A stretch of DNA of 64,000 bases from Pelobacter seleniigenes DSM 18267 (lineage in GTDB: Bacteria; Desulfobacterota; Desulfuromonadia; Desulfuromonadales; Geopsychrobacteraceae): assembly GCF_000711225.1 (NCBI RefSeq), contig NZ_JOMG01000002.1, forward strand, positions 632,501 to 696,500, given 5' to 3'. Below, one piece after another: positions 17,361-25,269 of the stretch. Both the position numbers and the translations under genes were made by a program. Position 1 is the stretch's first letter. Each line of letters starts with the position of its first letter. A model generated the notes under the pieces. It ran no database searches. It had not been told where the DNA came from and saw only the letters and a list, made by a program, of their open reading frames with translations.

Positions 17361-17585
17361 TCAGTAACCATGATTAATCACGCAATAAGGACAGTCCGCC
17401 TCATGCTCCATACAGTCGTTAAAAAGCAGCAACTCATCATTGTCATGCTTCATCTGTTGGGCATAGGCACGACAATAGGCTTCATGATCATGATGACTCC
17501 ATTCCCGGGACTCCTGCTGCATGACCGGACCGTAGCAACCGACCAGCGCCAGCATCAGGGAAAAACTTGCCAGCAACTTTTTCAT
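17361..17585 (-). CDS. small hypothetical lipoprotein
   Basis: A 74-residue product with a lipoprotein signal (KKLLASFSLMLALVGC, Cys17). The mature part is rich in His, Glu and Asp and has four further Cys, two of them as CPYC near the C-terminus. A good ribosome site (GGAGTAAGAGGG) abuts the start region. No homologue is recognised. The Cys/His content would suit metal binding or a disulfide-stabilised fold, which is speculative. The gene stands alone between the tandem repeats and the DraG-like gene. Confidence 0.65.
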   Translation of the reverse strand: MKKLLASFSLMLALVGCYGPVMQQESREWSHHDHEAYCRAYAQQMKHDNDELLLFNDCMEHEADCPYCVINHGY

Positions 17586-17707
17586 CCCTCTTACTCCTGC
17601 CAGACGGACACCTGCCCCTGCCTACCAGTGCCAGTTTCTGTTCAGACCATTTTACTGCTTAGGGCTCAGTACAAACAACCCGTCCGCAACAGTTTCCTGG
17701 CAGATCT

Positions 17708-18781
17708 TTAGAGCTGTTGGGCCAGGCGGCGGGCCAAGTCCAACAGTTCAGCGGAACCGTCCAGGCCGTCGATGAACCGTTGGGGAATACCGGTCAGACC
17801 GCATTGTGCTCCGACCAGGGCCCCGGTGAGCATGGCCCGGGCCTGGTTTTGCCCGCCACCGTTCACAGCATGCAGCACTGCGGCCTCAAAATCGTCCGCA
17901 AAGCGTGCCGCCAGATAGTAAGCGGCCGGCAGCTGATGATAAATGGCGCAGGGCATGCCATAGACGAGGGACACCTTCCAGGCCGGTTCGATACGAATCT
18001 CCGGGTCAATGGCGGCGGTGGCCATGGCCGCCGGCGAAAGCAAAGCATCGGGCGAGGCGAATCGGCCCACCCGCGGCGGATCGGGATCGCCAGGTTTGGG
18101 CGGTTGCAGATCGTCGCTGGTGACGGCATGGAAAGGCAGTTCCCCGCTCTTGACCAAACGCATCAGTTTTCCTGAAATATCCGGAGTCAACCCTTCGCCC
18201 TGCACCAGCTGGCCCAGCACAGCCCCAAAAGCGACAGTTAACGAGACGACGGTCTCATCGGTCTGGGTCAGAACGGTATTGGCGCCGATGGCTCGCGCCA
18301 GCTGACGTGGGTCAGCAGCATAGCGAACCGCAATGGCCAGGGTTCGCTCAATCGCTTCCGTGGTATCGGCATGCCCGCCGGTCTGCGACCAGGGCAGGCC
18401 TTGTTTGACCCGGCGGCGCCAGGCTTCCCGAATCGACTGGCTGGTATAGCCGCCCGGCCCGTTGACCGGGGTGCCGTCAAGTTGCGGAAACAGGTCTTCG
18501 TCCAGGCGGCGACAAAAATCCGCTTCATCATATTCGCCACAATCGACCAGAGACTGCACCATCATCCGCAGCAGATAACCGGCCTGGGACAGCTGGCCGG
18601 CTTTACAACCGGCATGATAACGGTGCGGTTGGGGGTCGGTATAGTCGCTGATCCAGGGACCATAATCTTTGCGCAGTTGCTCCAAGTCGTAATACCAATG
18701 CGGTCCAAGCGCCAGGGCATCACCGATAAAAGCACCAAGAATTGTTCCCTGAGCTCTATTTTCGAGGTCTTTCGTGTTCAT
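17708..18781 (-). CDS. ADP-ribosylglycohydrolase (DraG) family protein with lost metal motifs
   Basis: A 357-residue protein with the overall DraG/ARH pattern: GAFIGDALALGPHW at residues ~16-29 and a C-terminal AVNGGG...LTGALVGAQCG. The metal-binding signatures are not conserved. The family T-D-D-T after the first Gly-rich segment is replaced by S-Q-A-G (residues 65-68), and the G-G-D-x-D-T motif near the end by GGGQNQ (308-313). Active family members cleave ADP-ribose from proteins using two Mg/Mn ions held by these residues. This copy is therefore probably inactive as a hydrolase or works differently. It is 13 bp downstream of the C39-like peptidase gene on the same strand. Confidence 0.82.
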   Translation of the reverse strand: MNTKDLENRAQGTILGAFIGDALALGPHWYYDLEQLRKDYGPWISDYTDPQPHRYHAGCKAGQLSQAGYLLRMMVQSLVDCGEYDEADFCRRLDEDLFPQLDGTPVNGPGGYTSQSIREAWRRRVKQGLPWSQTGGHADTTEAIERTLAIAVRYAADPRQLARAIGANTVLTQTDETVVSLTVAFGAVLGQLVQGEGLTPDISGKLMRLVKSGELPFHAVTSDDLQPPKPGDPDPPRVGRFASPDALLSPAAMATAAIDPEIRIEPAWKVSLVYGMPCAIYHQLPAAYYLAARFADDFEAAVLHAVNGGGQNQARAMLTGALVGAQCGLTGIPQRFIDGLDGSAELLDLARRLAQQL

Positions 18782-18794
18782 AATTTCGTCCCTT

Positions 18795-19754
18795 TCATTT
18801 TATTTCACCGGCCAGAATTTCCTGGCGGGTTTGCAGAAAGCTCTCTTGCAAGAGTCCACCCAGAGCGATCGCCCGGTCAATAGCGGCCAGTGCCTGCTCC
18901 CGCTGTCCCGCCGCCGCAAGAACCACGGCCAGATTGTTCCACGCCTCACCGCTCGTGGAGTGCAACCTGGAGGCCTGGCGGAAGGCCGCTGCCGCGGCAG
19001 GCAGATCGGTTTGTGCGTAGCGACTGTTCCCCAGCCCCATCCAGGCCGCAAAACTGTCCGGCCATTGTTGCACAGCGGCCTGGTAGGCATGCGCTGCGGA
19101 CAGATTCCTGCCGGCCCGTTCCAAGCCGCTGGCCGCGTTTAGATAGACCTGTTCCTCCGCTGTTGCGGGCAACGTTCCGGCCGGAAGAACCAACAGCCCC
19201 CAATCCTGGCTCCGTGCCCAGGTCCGGGAGAATACCCCGGCGGAGAAAATCGCTTCGGCCTCTGTGCCGGAATGGAGAAAGATCTGATCAGCCGTCAAGT
19301 CATAGCCGATGACCACGGCATAGTGCCAATATGGCACCCAGGAGAATCCGAGGTTCAACAGCACCAGCACCGGGTGTCCGGCGGCCAGTTCCCGGAGTAA
19401 AGCATCCTGCCCCTGCAGGGGATAAGCCAGATACCCGTTTCTGCGCGCCGCAGCAACCAAGGCCGGTTGCAAAGTTCCCTTTCGCCCCGGTGAATAGACT
19501 TGCTCAGTGACTCGTGGCAGGACAACCTGTTCACCATTCCAGGCCAGCAACATGGCCAAAGCCGCCGGCCCGCACTGATATTCCTGCTGGGCAAAAAACG
19601 GGACGTCATGCAACAGAATGCGCGGTGGCAGGGATGATTGATCCGGAGATGGCAGAACCGCTGAACAGCCGTTCAGAAAAACCAGGGTGAGCACAATAAC
19701 CAGGCAGGAAAGCCCGCGCATTCCTGCCTGGTCAGGTAACTGCAAACGCAGCAT
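18795..19754 (-). CDS. PA2778-type C39-like cysteine peptidase lipoprotein with TPR repeats
   Basis: A 319-residue protein. The N-terminus has a lipoprotein signal (LVIVLTLVFLNGC). The peptidase half shows the papain/C39 catalytic pattern: Cys in QEYQCGPAALAMLL and His in WHYAVVIGYD, with the intervening GHPVLVLLNLG strand. The C-terminal ~130 residues form TPR helices (AAWMGLGNSRYAQTDLPAAAAAFRQA, AWNNLAVVLAAAGQ). This matches the PA2778 family. The start codon directly follows the TAA of the PA2779-type gene (TAAATG), so translation is coupled; an internal ATG at 19721, at the start of the signal core, is the alternative. Substrate unknown. Confidence 0.85.
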   Translation of the reverse strand: MLRLQLPDQAGMRGLSCLVIVLTLVFLNGCSAVLPSPDQSSLPPRILLHDVPFFAQQEYQCGPAALAMLLAWNGEQVVLPRVTEQVYSPGRKGTLQPALVAAARRNGYLAYPLQGQDALLRELAAGHPVLVLLNLGFSWVPYWHYAVVIGYDLTADQIFLHSGTEAEAIFSAGVFSRTWARSQDWGLLVLPAGTLPATAEEQVYLNAASGLERAGRNLSAAHAYQAAVQQWPDSFAAWMGLGNSRYAQTDLPAAAAAFRQASRLHSTSGEAWNNLAVVLAAAGQREQALAAIDRAIALGGLLQESFLQTRQEILAGEIK

Positions 19755-20171
19755 TTAACGGATGGGACGGGTAAACGGGAAGACCTTGGTCAACCCCAGG
19801 ATATCGGTCACCAGCAGCAGCACAAATACAAACACCGCGGCACCGACAATGGTGCCGAACCCGGCCCCGGCCGGCAGGTTGTCGATATCGGCAGCAATCC
19901 GGTTAACCTCGTCATCGGTCAGGCTGGCGACGCGTCGGGCGACTTCCTCGGGGGCTACTCCTTGGGCGCTCATCGCCTGCCGCACATCGTCCCGCGCCAA
20001 AAAGTTCTGCACCCGGTCACGGGCGGCTGTTGCGGCCTGAGCAGAGAGAATCGTTTCGGTGCTGATCATTCCCGCCTGGGCCGATTGCGGGCTGAAATCA
20101 ATGAACACAAATGACAGTATCAGCATTGCACAGAGCGGTTTAGCAATAAAATCGGGAAGATACTTTTTCAT
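19755..20171 (-). CDS. PA2779 family membrane protein, partner of PA2778-type peptidase
   Basis: A 138-residue protein with an N-terminal hydrophobic signal (~8-32) and the PA2779 family core: ARDRVQNFLARDDVRQAMSAQGV, a segment EVARRVASLTDDEVNRIA, and a C-terminal transmembrane helix (IVGAAVFVFVLLLVTDILG) with a short basic tail. The start at 20171 is fixed by AGAGGAG eight bases upstream. It is the first gene of a two- or three-gene operon with the PA2778-type peptidase and the DraG-like protein. The pair is conserved in many proteobacteria without a defined function; the small protein may be the substrate or regulator of the peptidase (inference). Confidence 0.85.
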   Translation of the reverse strand: MKKYLPDFIAKPLCAMLILSFVFIDFSPQSAQAGMISTETILSAQAATAARDRVQNFLARDDVRQAMSAQGVAPEEVARRVASLTDDEVNRIAADIDNLPAGAGFGTIVGAAVFVFVLLLVTDILGLTKVFPFTRPIR

Positions 20172-20494
20172 CACACTACTCCTCTGAATTCTCATGCAGG
20201 TTTTGGAATCTACTGAAATAACTCTGACTGCAGTCAAGTTTAGCGGAAATTATCCAGAGCACAATCGCCCGGACGGTTTAACGGTAACCCCGCTCCTGCC
20301 CTGCCCGGCATTGAAGACCCCAAAAAACGGGGCGAGCTATCGATGGAAAAGACCCGCAAGCAGGAACAAAAACCGCGCTGCGGAACATAACGAAATGAAT
20401 TGTAAAATCGGAAAACCAGAGCGGACAAAGAGGGATGAACCGTAGAGATGCAGCAGGGGAAAGTTCGGCGCAAGCGGCTGGGGAAGCCCGCCCT
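20172..20494. other. intergenic region without recognisable gene
   Basis: Between the start of the PA2779 gene and the stop of the CecR-like regulator, both on the minus strand. It presumably holds the promoter of the PA2779-PA2778-DraG operon; TTGACT on the minus strand near 20230 is a possible -35 box, but no good -10 follows. CCCC(A)6CGGGG near 20320 could form a weak hairpin. No supported coding frame. Confidence 0.4.
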
Positions 20495-21151
20495 TCAGGC
20501 CGAAGCTTTTATGCCGGCCAGGACAAATCGATGAATCCGCTCGGCCAGAGCCCGCACATCCTGATCCTTGGTCGGCGGCGGATATGCGAGACGCTCCAGG
20601 ACCGGCCGGCCCACTTCCTGCTGGACACAAAGCAGGATGACCATATTGGCCAGTTCAGCAACCTGGCTGTCTTCCTGATCCTTGTGCTTCAGGGCCATGA
20701 CAATTCGAACCAGTTCATGGCGGACTTTTTTGAAGACCAACTCGATCAACTCTTCCATGGCAAAGGAGGGGTTGGCAAATTCCCGGATAAACAGGCGGGA
20801 TAGATAAGGATGCTCGCGACGCCTCACCAGCACCGTGCGCAAGGCAAAATTGAGCCAGTTCAACAAAGCGCCTTCCGGATCGGTCGAGCCGTCGAAGCTG
20901 GGAACCGACTCCTCCTGCAGCAGCTGGATATGGGGCTGAATCAACGCTTCTCGATACAGCTCCTGCTTACTGCCGAAATAATACTTAACCGCGCCCAGAT
21001 TGACCTCGGCAGCCTTGCAGATATCGCGCAGTCCGACCCCGTCATAGCCAAACTCTGCAAAAGCATGGCCTGCTTCGCTGAGCAATCTGGTCCGGGTTTC
21101 GACGGCATCGCGCCGAAGCGGAGCAATTCTTGGAGTGCGTTTTTTCTTCAC
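20495..21151 (-). CDS. TetR family regulator, CecR (YbiH)-like
   Basis: A 218-residue regulator with the TetR HTH (LLSEAGHAFAEFGYDGVGLRDICKAAEVNLGAVKYYFGSKQELYREAL) and a DUF1956/CecR-like C-terminal domain (LIREFANPSFAMEELIE, LANMVILLCVQQEVGRPVLER). In Escherichia coli CecR controls the ybhGFSR exporter genes. Here the regulator is transcribed divergently from exactly that set of genes, which supports the assignment. A strong minus-strand promoter (TTGACA-17 bp-TATAAA) lies 38 bp upstream of its start. Probable function: repress the exporter until an inducing drug or metabolite binds (inference from family). Confidence 0.9.
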   Translation of the reverse strand: MKKKRTPRIAPLRRDAVETRTRLLSEAGHAFAEFGYDGVGLRDICKAAEVNLGAVKYYFGSKQELYREALIQPHIQLLQEESVPSFDGSTDPEGALLNWLNFALRTVLVRRREHPYLSRLFIREFANPSFAMEELIELVFKKVRHELVRIVMALKHKDQEDSQVAELANMVILLCVQQEVGRPVLERLAYPPPTKDQDVRALAERIHRFVLAGIKASA

Positions 21152-21188
21152 GGAGCAATCTTTCGTTAAAATCAGCCGAGACAGTTAT

Positions 21189-21217
21189 TTTATACGATCG
21201 TTTGACTTATCTGTCAA
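21189..21217 (-). promoter_or_regulatory. promoter of the CecR-like regulator
   Basis: On the minus strand TTGACA (21212-21217) and TATAAA (21189-21194) are 17 bp apart. The spacer contains the dyad ACGATCGT and the region overlaps the inverted repeat TTGAC-N6-GTCAA (21202-21217), likely operator material for autoregulation. Confidence 0.75.
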
Positions 21218-21229
21218 CAATAGGCTACA

Positions 21230-21257
21230 TTGCCACGAATTGATACGGGTGTATAAT
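21230..21257 (+). promoter_or_regulatory. promoter of the YbhGFSR-type exporter operon
   Basis: TTGCCA (21230-21235) and a perfect TATAAT (21252-21257) are 16 bp apart, 55 bp before the membrane-fusion gene. It is back-to-back with the regulator's promoter, so one operator region could control both. Confidence 0.7.
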
Positions 21258-21312
21258 ATAAATTTCAACCCGGGTAATCTTTGACTCCTTTTTATTTTTC
21301 AGGACCTGAACA

Positions 21313-22323
21313 ATGAAAAAAAAGCCGTTGCTCATAGTTATTGTGCTGCTCGTTGTCGCTGCCGGGCTGGCGACCCGCTGGTGGCTGAACCAGGAAGAGA
21401 ACGCAGCGGGCCCATTGACCCTTTACGGCAATGTGGAAATTCGCGATGCCCAGCTGGTCTTTAACGAACAGGAAATTGTCTCCGCCATCTATGTTGACGA
21501 AGGGGATAAAGTCGTTGCCGGACAGGAACTGGCCCGGTTGCGCTCCAATTTATTGGCCAGCAAGCTCAGCGAGGCGCAAGCCCAGAGTAAAGCTCTGCAA
21601 GAGCTGGTCCGCAAGCTGGAAAACGGGACCAGGCCGCAAGAAATCAAACAGGCTCGCGCGGCCGTTGATGCCGCAGCAATCAAAATCGCCATCGCTGAAA
21701 AAAATCTGCAGCGGCTCAAGCAAACCGTGACGGTTGGCGGAACCAGCAAACAATCCGTGGATGACGCCCAGGCAGCCCTGGATGAATTGATTGCCCAGAA
21801 AAAGATTCAGGATCAGGCGCTGGAACTGGCCTTGCAAGGCCCCAGAACAGAGGACATAGCCCAAGCCAAAGCCCAGTTGACAGCTGGCCAGGCCCAGGTC
21901 GCCTATCTTCAGGAACGCCTGGCGGATACCGTCCTCAAAGCACCGACCCCGGGGATTATTCAAAGCCGGATTTTAGAAGTCGGCGAAATGGCCGGGCCTT
22001 CAAAACCGGCCTTCATCCTTGCCCTGACTGACCCGAAATGGATCCGCGCCTATGTTTCAGAGCCAGAACTGGGACAGGTCAAACCGGGGATGCAAGCGGA
22101 GATCAGCGCGGACAGCTGGCCGGACCGGAAATTCACCGGTCAGGTCGGATTTATCTCCCCAGCCGCCGAGTTTACTCCCCAGGCCATAGAAACCAGCGAC
22201 CTGCGCACCAAGCTGGTTTACGAAACCCGGATTCTGGTGAACGATCCGGAGAACGAATTGCGCCTGGGCATGCCGGTAACGGTCACGTTCCCCCAACCCC
22301 GCACCGCGTCGACGACGCATTAA
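21313..22323 (+). CDS. ybhG: HlyD-family membrane fusion protein (YbhG-like)
   Basis: A 336-residue periplasmic adaptor with an N-terminal membrane anchor (~5-24), a biotinyl-lipoyl-like half (YGNVEIRDAQLVFNEQEIVSAIYVDEGDKVVAGQELARL) and a long alpha-helical hairpin (residues ~75-200, many Ala/Gln/Lys heptads). It closes with the second lipoyl half (VLKAPTPGIIQSRILEVGEM) and a beta-barrel domain (YVSEPELGQVKPGMQAEI). It links the inner-membrane ABC transporter encoded downstream to an outer-membrane channel, which is not encoded here. It is the first gene of a four-gene operon, with a promoter ~55 bp upstream. Confidence 0.9.
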   Translation: MKKKPLLIVIVLLVVAAGLATRWWLNQEENAAGPLTLYGNVEIRDAQLVFNEQEIVSAIYVDEGDKVVAGQELARLRSNLLASKLSEAQAQSKALQELVRKLENGTRPQEIKQARAAVDAAAIKIAIAEKNLQRLKQTVTVGGTSKQSVDDAQAALDELIAQKKIQDQALELALQGPRTEDIAQAKAQLTAGQAQVAYLQERLADTVLKAPTPGIIQSRILEVGEMAGPSKPAFILALTDPKWIRAYVSEPELGQVKPGMQAEISADSWPDRKFTGQVGFISPAAEFTPQAIETSDLRTKLVYETRILVNDPENELRLGMPVTVTFPQPRTASTTH

Positions 22324-22341
22324 TGAAAGAGCTGTTTTCCA

Positions 22342-24141
22342 GTGGAAGAGAACAACAAAGGGATCGATGATCATCATGCCACCGAGCGCATTGTTTTGGA
22401 GGCGACTCGACTCAGCAAGCAGTTTTCCCCAAAAAAACAGCCCGTGGTGCATGCTCTGCGAGAGATTTCCCTGCAGGTTCAGGCAGGCCGAATAACCGGG
22501 CTGGTCGGCCCGGATGGGGCCGGCAAGACCACCTTGCTGAGGATTGCCGCAGGTCTGCTCAAACCAACCGCCGGCCGGGTGACCGTCCTCGGCCTGGACA
22601 GCACTGAGCAATCGCTGCAGATTCAGAGCCGGGTCGGTTACATGCCGCAACAGTTCGGCCTCTATCAGGATCTCACCGTGCAGGAGAATCTCGACCTTTT
22701 TTCCGACCTGCAGGGTGTCCCGGGGCGAATTCGCCATGAGCGCCACGCCAGGCTGCTGGAGATGACCGACCTGGCGTCCTTCACCGCCCGCCGCGCCGGA
22801 AAACTCTCCGGCGGGATGAAGCAGAAACTTGGCTTAGCCTGCTCCCTGATCAAATCGCCGCAAATGCTCTTACTCGACGAACCGACCGTTGGCGTTGATC
22901 CCGTGTCGCGCCGGGATCTCTGGCAAATCATCGCCCAGTTGGTGAACGAGGAAGGGATCGGAGTTCTGGTTGCCACCTCCTATCTGGATGAAGCGGAGCA
23001 ATGCCAACAGGTCGTGGTCCTGCAAAACGGCACCATTGTCGCCCAGGACGAACCGGAGCAGTTCCGCGCCAAAATGCGCGGCCGGGTCTATCGCTTCGCC
23101 CCCAACCAGGTTGCCGAAACCAGGGCGTTGCAGACCACACTGGCAGGGACTGCTGAGGTTATCGATGCGACCATCCGCTCCGGCCGGGTCCGTTGTGTCA
23201 TCGACGCTGAGTTTACACGCCCCATCGCAGAGCTGATCCCGCGGTCCAGCTACCAGGAGGTCAGCATCAGCGAACCGTCCTTTGAAGATGCTTTCATGGC
23301 CCTGGCCCAGCGTCCGGAGGTCAGGTTTCTGCCCGAGCAGCCGGCAGTCTCCCAGACCCGCGCAGATGAAGTTGTGGTCCAGGTCCACAACCTGAAAAAG
23401 ACTTTCGGCAGCTTTACGGCTGTCCAGGGAATCAGTTTCGAGGTCCAGCGGGGACAGATCTTTGGCCTGCTCGGCCCCAACGGCGCAGGCAAAACCACTA
23501 CCTTTCGAATGCTCTGCGGCCTGACCAGCATCAGCGACGGTGAGATCAGCGTGGCTGGTCACAATCTGCGTAAGTCGCGCGCCCGCGCCCGCGCCAACCT
23601 GGGCTATATGGCGCAGGCCTTTTCCCTCTACCGGCAGCTGAGCGTCACCGACAATCTGAAATTTTACGGTAAGGCTTACGGACTGTACGGTAAACGGCTA
23701 CAGGAACGTATGGCCTGGGCACTGGAGGAATTCGAACTGCAGGAACGCCGTGACACGCCGGCCGGAGACCTGCCCGGCGGTTTCAAACAGCGCCTGGCCA
23801 TGGCCACCGCCATGCTTCACGAACCGGCGCTGTTATTTCTGGACGAACCGACCTCGGGTGCCGACCCGCTGGCCCGGCGCGAATTCTGGTTGCGCATCAA
23901 CGGCTTTGCCCAACAGGGCGTCACCGTGATCGTCACCACCCACTTTATGGAAGAGGCTGAATACTGCGACCATATGCTGATCATGTCCCACGGCACCGAA
24001 CTGGCCCAGGGGACACCGGCCGATATCCGTCGCCTGGCCCGCAGCCAGGACAATCCCGACCCGACCATTGAAGATGCCTTTATCGCCCTGGCCGAGGGGA
24101 CGGCCTCCCCCGCGGGGCTGTCCGGAGGTCGTCATGAATGA
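22342..24141 (+). CDS. ybhF: ABC exporter ATP-binding protein with two nucleotide-binding domains (YbhF-like)
   Basis: A 599-residue protein carrying two complete ABC ATPases. Domain 1 has Walker A GPDGAGKT (residues 56-63), signature LSGGMKQKL and Walker B LLLDEPTVGVDP. Domain 2 has Walker A GPNGAGKT near residue 377, signature LPGGFKQRL near 476 (Pro in place of the usual Ser) and Walker B LLFLDEPTSGADP. The duplicated layout is that of YbhF. It starts at GTG 22342, 18 bp after the fusion-protein gene, and its end overlaps the start of the first permease gene by 8 bp. It powers export by the two ABC-2 permeases; the substrate cannot be read from sequence (drugs and cations are reported for the E. 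coli system). Confidence 0.92.
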   Translation: MEENNKGIDDHHATERIVLEATRLSKQFSPKKQPVVHALREISLQVQAGRITGLVGPDGAGKTTLLRIAAGLLKPTAGRVTVLGLDSTEQSLQIQSRVGYMPQQFGLYQDLTVQENLDLFSDLQGVPGRIRHERHARLLEMTDLASFTARRAGKLSGGMKQKLGLACSLIKSPQMLLLDEPTVGVDPVSRRDLWQIIAQLVNEEGIGVLVATSYLDEAEQCQQVVVLQNGTIVAQDEPEQFRAKMRGRVYRFAPNQVAETRALQTTLAGTAEVIDATIRSGRVRCVIDAEFTRPIAELIPRSSYQEVSISEPSFEDAFMALAQRPEVRFLPEQPAVSQTRADEVVVQVHNLKKTFGSFTAVQGISFEVQRGQIFGLLGPNGAGKTTTFRMLCGLTSISDGEISVAGHNLRKSRARARANLGYMAQAFSLYRQLSVTDNLKFYGKAYGLYGKRLQERMAWALEEFELQERRDTPAGDLPGGFKQRLAMATAMLHEPALLFLDEPTSGADPLARREFWLRINGFAQQGVTVIVTTHFMEEAEYCDHMLIMSHGTELAQGTPADIRRLARSQDNPDPTIEDAFIALAEGTASPAGLSGGRHE

Positions 24142-25264
24142 GCTGGCCCTGGCGCTGATGCGCCTGCGCGGCTTTTTACGCAAAGAGATTCTGCAGATCA
24201 AGCGCGATCCGAGCAGCATTCTGCTGGCCCTGGTGATGCCCCTGATCCTGTTGTTTCTGTTCGGCTACGGCGTTTCCCTCAATCCAACCCAGGTTCCGGT
24301 GGCGGTTGTCGCAACCGACCCGGCCCCGCAGGCCCGCGACCTGGTCGCCCGTTTCACCCTGTCGCCATTCTTCCAGCCGCAGACTGTCAAAACCATGGCC
24401 GAGGCGGAAACCCTGCTCAGGACCGGTCAGGTCGACGGCATCATCCATATCCGCAACAATTTTACCAGCGACCTGATCAATGCCGGTCAGTCGCCGGTCC
24501 AGGTGATCGTCAATGGCGTGGATGCCAACCGGGCTCAGTTGATTCTGGGGTATACCCGGGGTACCGTGCAGAAATGGTATCAGCTCCGCCAGGCCCATGG
24601 TGAACAGCTCCAGCTCGGCGGGGTAAACGTTCAGTCCCAGGTTCGTTTCAACAGAGCCCACGAAAGCCGAAATTTCCTGGTGCCCGGCCTGATCGCCCTG
24701 ATTATGACCCTGATCGGCACCCTGCTGACCGCGCTGGTCATTGCCCGCGAATGGGAGCGCGGCACCATGGAGGCGATTTTAGTGACGCCGCTGCGACTCT
24801 CCGAACTGCTGTTGGGAAAACTGATCCCCTACTACATCCTGGGCATTCTCGGTTTATTGATCTCCGTCGCCGGTGGCCTGTGGATTTTTGAGGTGCCCTT
24901 TCGCGGGTCGTTCCTCCTGCTGTTCTTTTTGAGCTCGTTATTTCTGATCGCCTCCCTCGGCTTCGGATTAGCCATTTCCGCCACGGTGCGGGTACAATTC
25001 GTGGCCGCCCAGATTTCCATTCTGGCAGGTTTTCTGCCCGCGTTTTTCCTGTCCGGCATGCTCTTCGATCTGGACAGCACACCGCTGGTTATTCAATGGG
25101 TCAGCCATATCATCCCGGCCCGCTATTTTGTGGAAATCAGCCATACCCTGTTTCTGGCCGGTAATATCGGCGCGGTCCTCTGGCCGGCCGGCACGGCCCT
25201 GGGGATCATGGCAACGGTTCTGCTGTTGTTGGCGCGGCGTAAACTCAGTAAACGCCTGGAGTAA
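24134..25264 (+). CDS. ybhS: ABC-2 type permease (YbhS-like)
   Basis: A 376-residue inner-membrane protein: one N-terminal helix (ILLALVMPLILLFLFGYGVS), a ~130-residue extracytoplasmic domain, then five further helices including the ABC-2 signature region (IAREWERGTMEAILVTPLRLSELLLGKLIPYYILG). The start at 24134 has GGAGG six bases upstream and overlaps the ATPase gene's stop (ATGAATGA). It is one half of a probable heterodimer with the next gene. The in-frame extension to 24068 lies within the ATPase gene and is rejected. Confidence 0.92.
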   Translation: MNELALALMRLRGFLRKEILQIKRDPSSILLALVMPLILLFLFGYGVSLNPTQVPVAVVATDPAPQARDLVARFTLSPFFQPQTVKTMAEAETLLRTGQVDGIIHIRNNFTSDLINAGQSPVQVIVNGVDANRAQLILGYTRGTVQKWYQLRQAHGEQLQLGGVNVQSQVRFNRAHESRNFLVPGLIALIMTLIGTLLTALVIAREWERGTMEAILVTPLRLSELLLGKLIPYYILGILGLLISVAGGLWIFEVPFRGSFLLLFFLSSLFLIASLGFGLAISATVRVQFVAAQISILAGFLPAFFLSGMLFDLDSTPLVIQWVSHIIPARYFVEISHTLFLAGNIGAVLWPAGTALGIMATVLLLLARRKLSKRLE

Positions 25265-25269
25265 TAATC

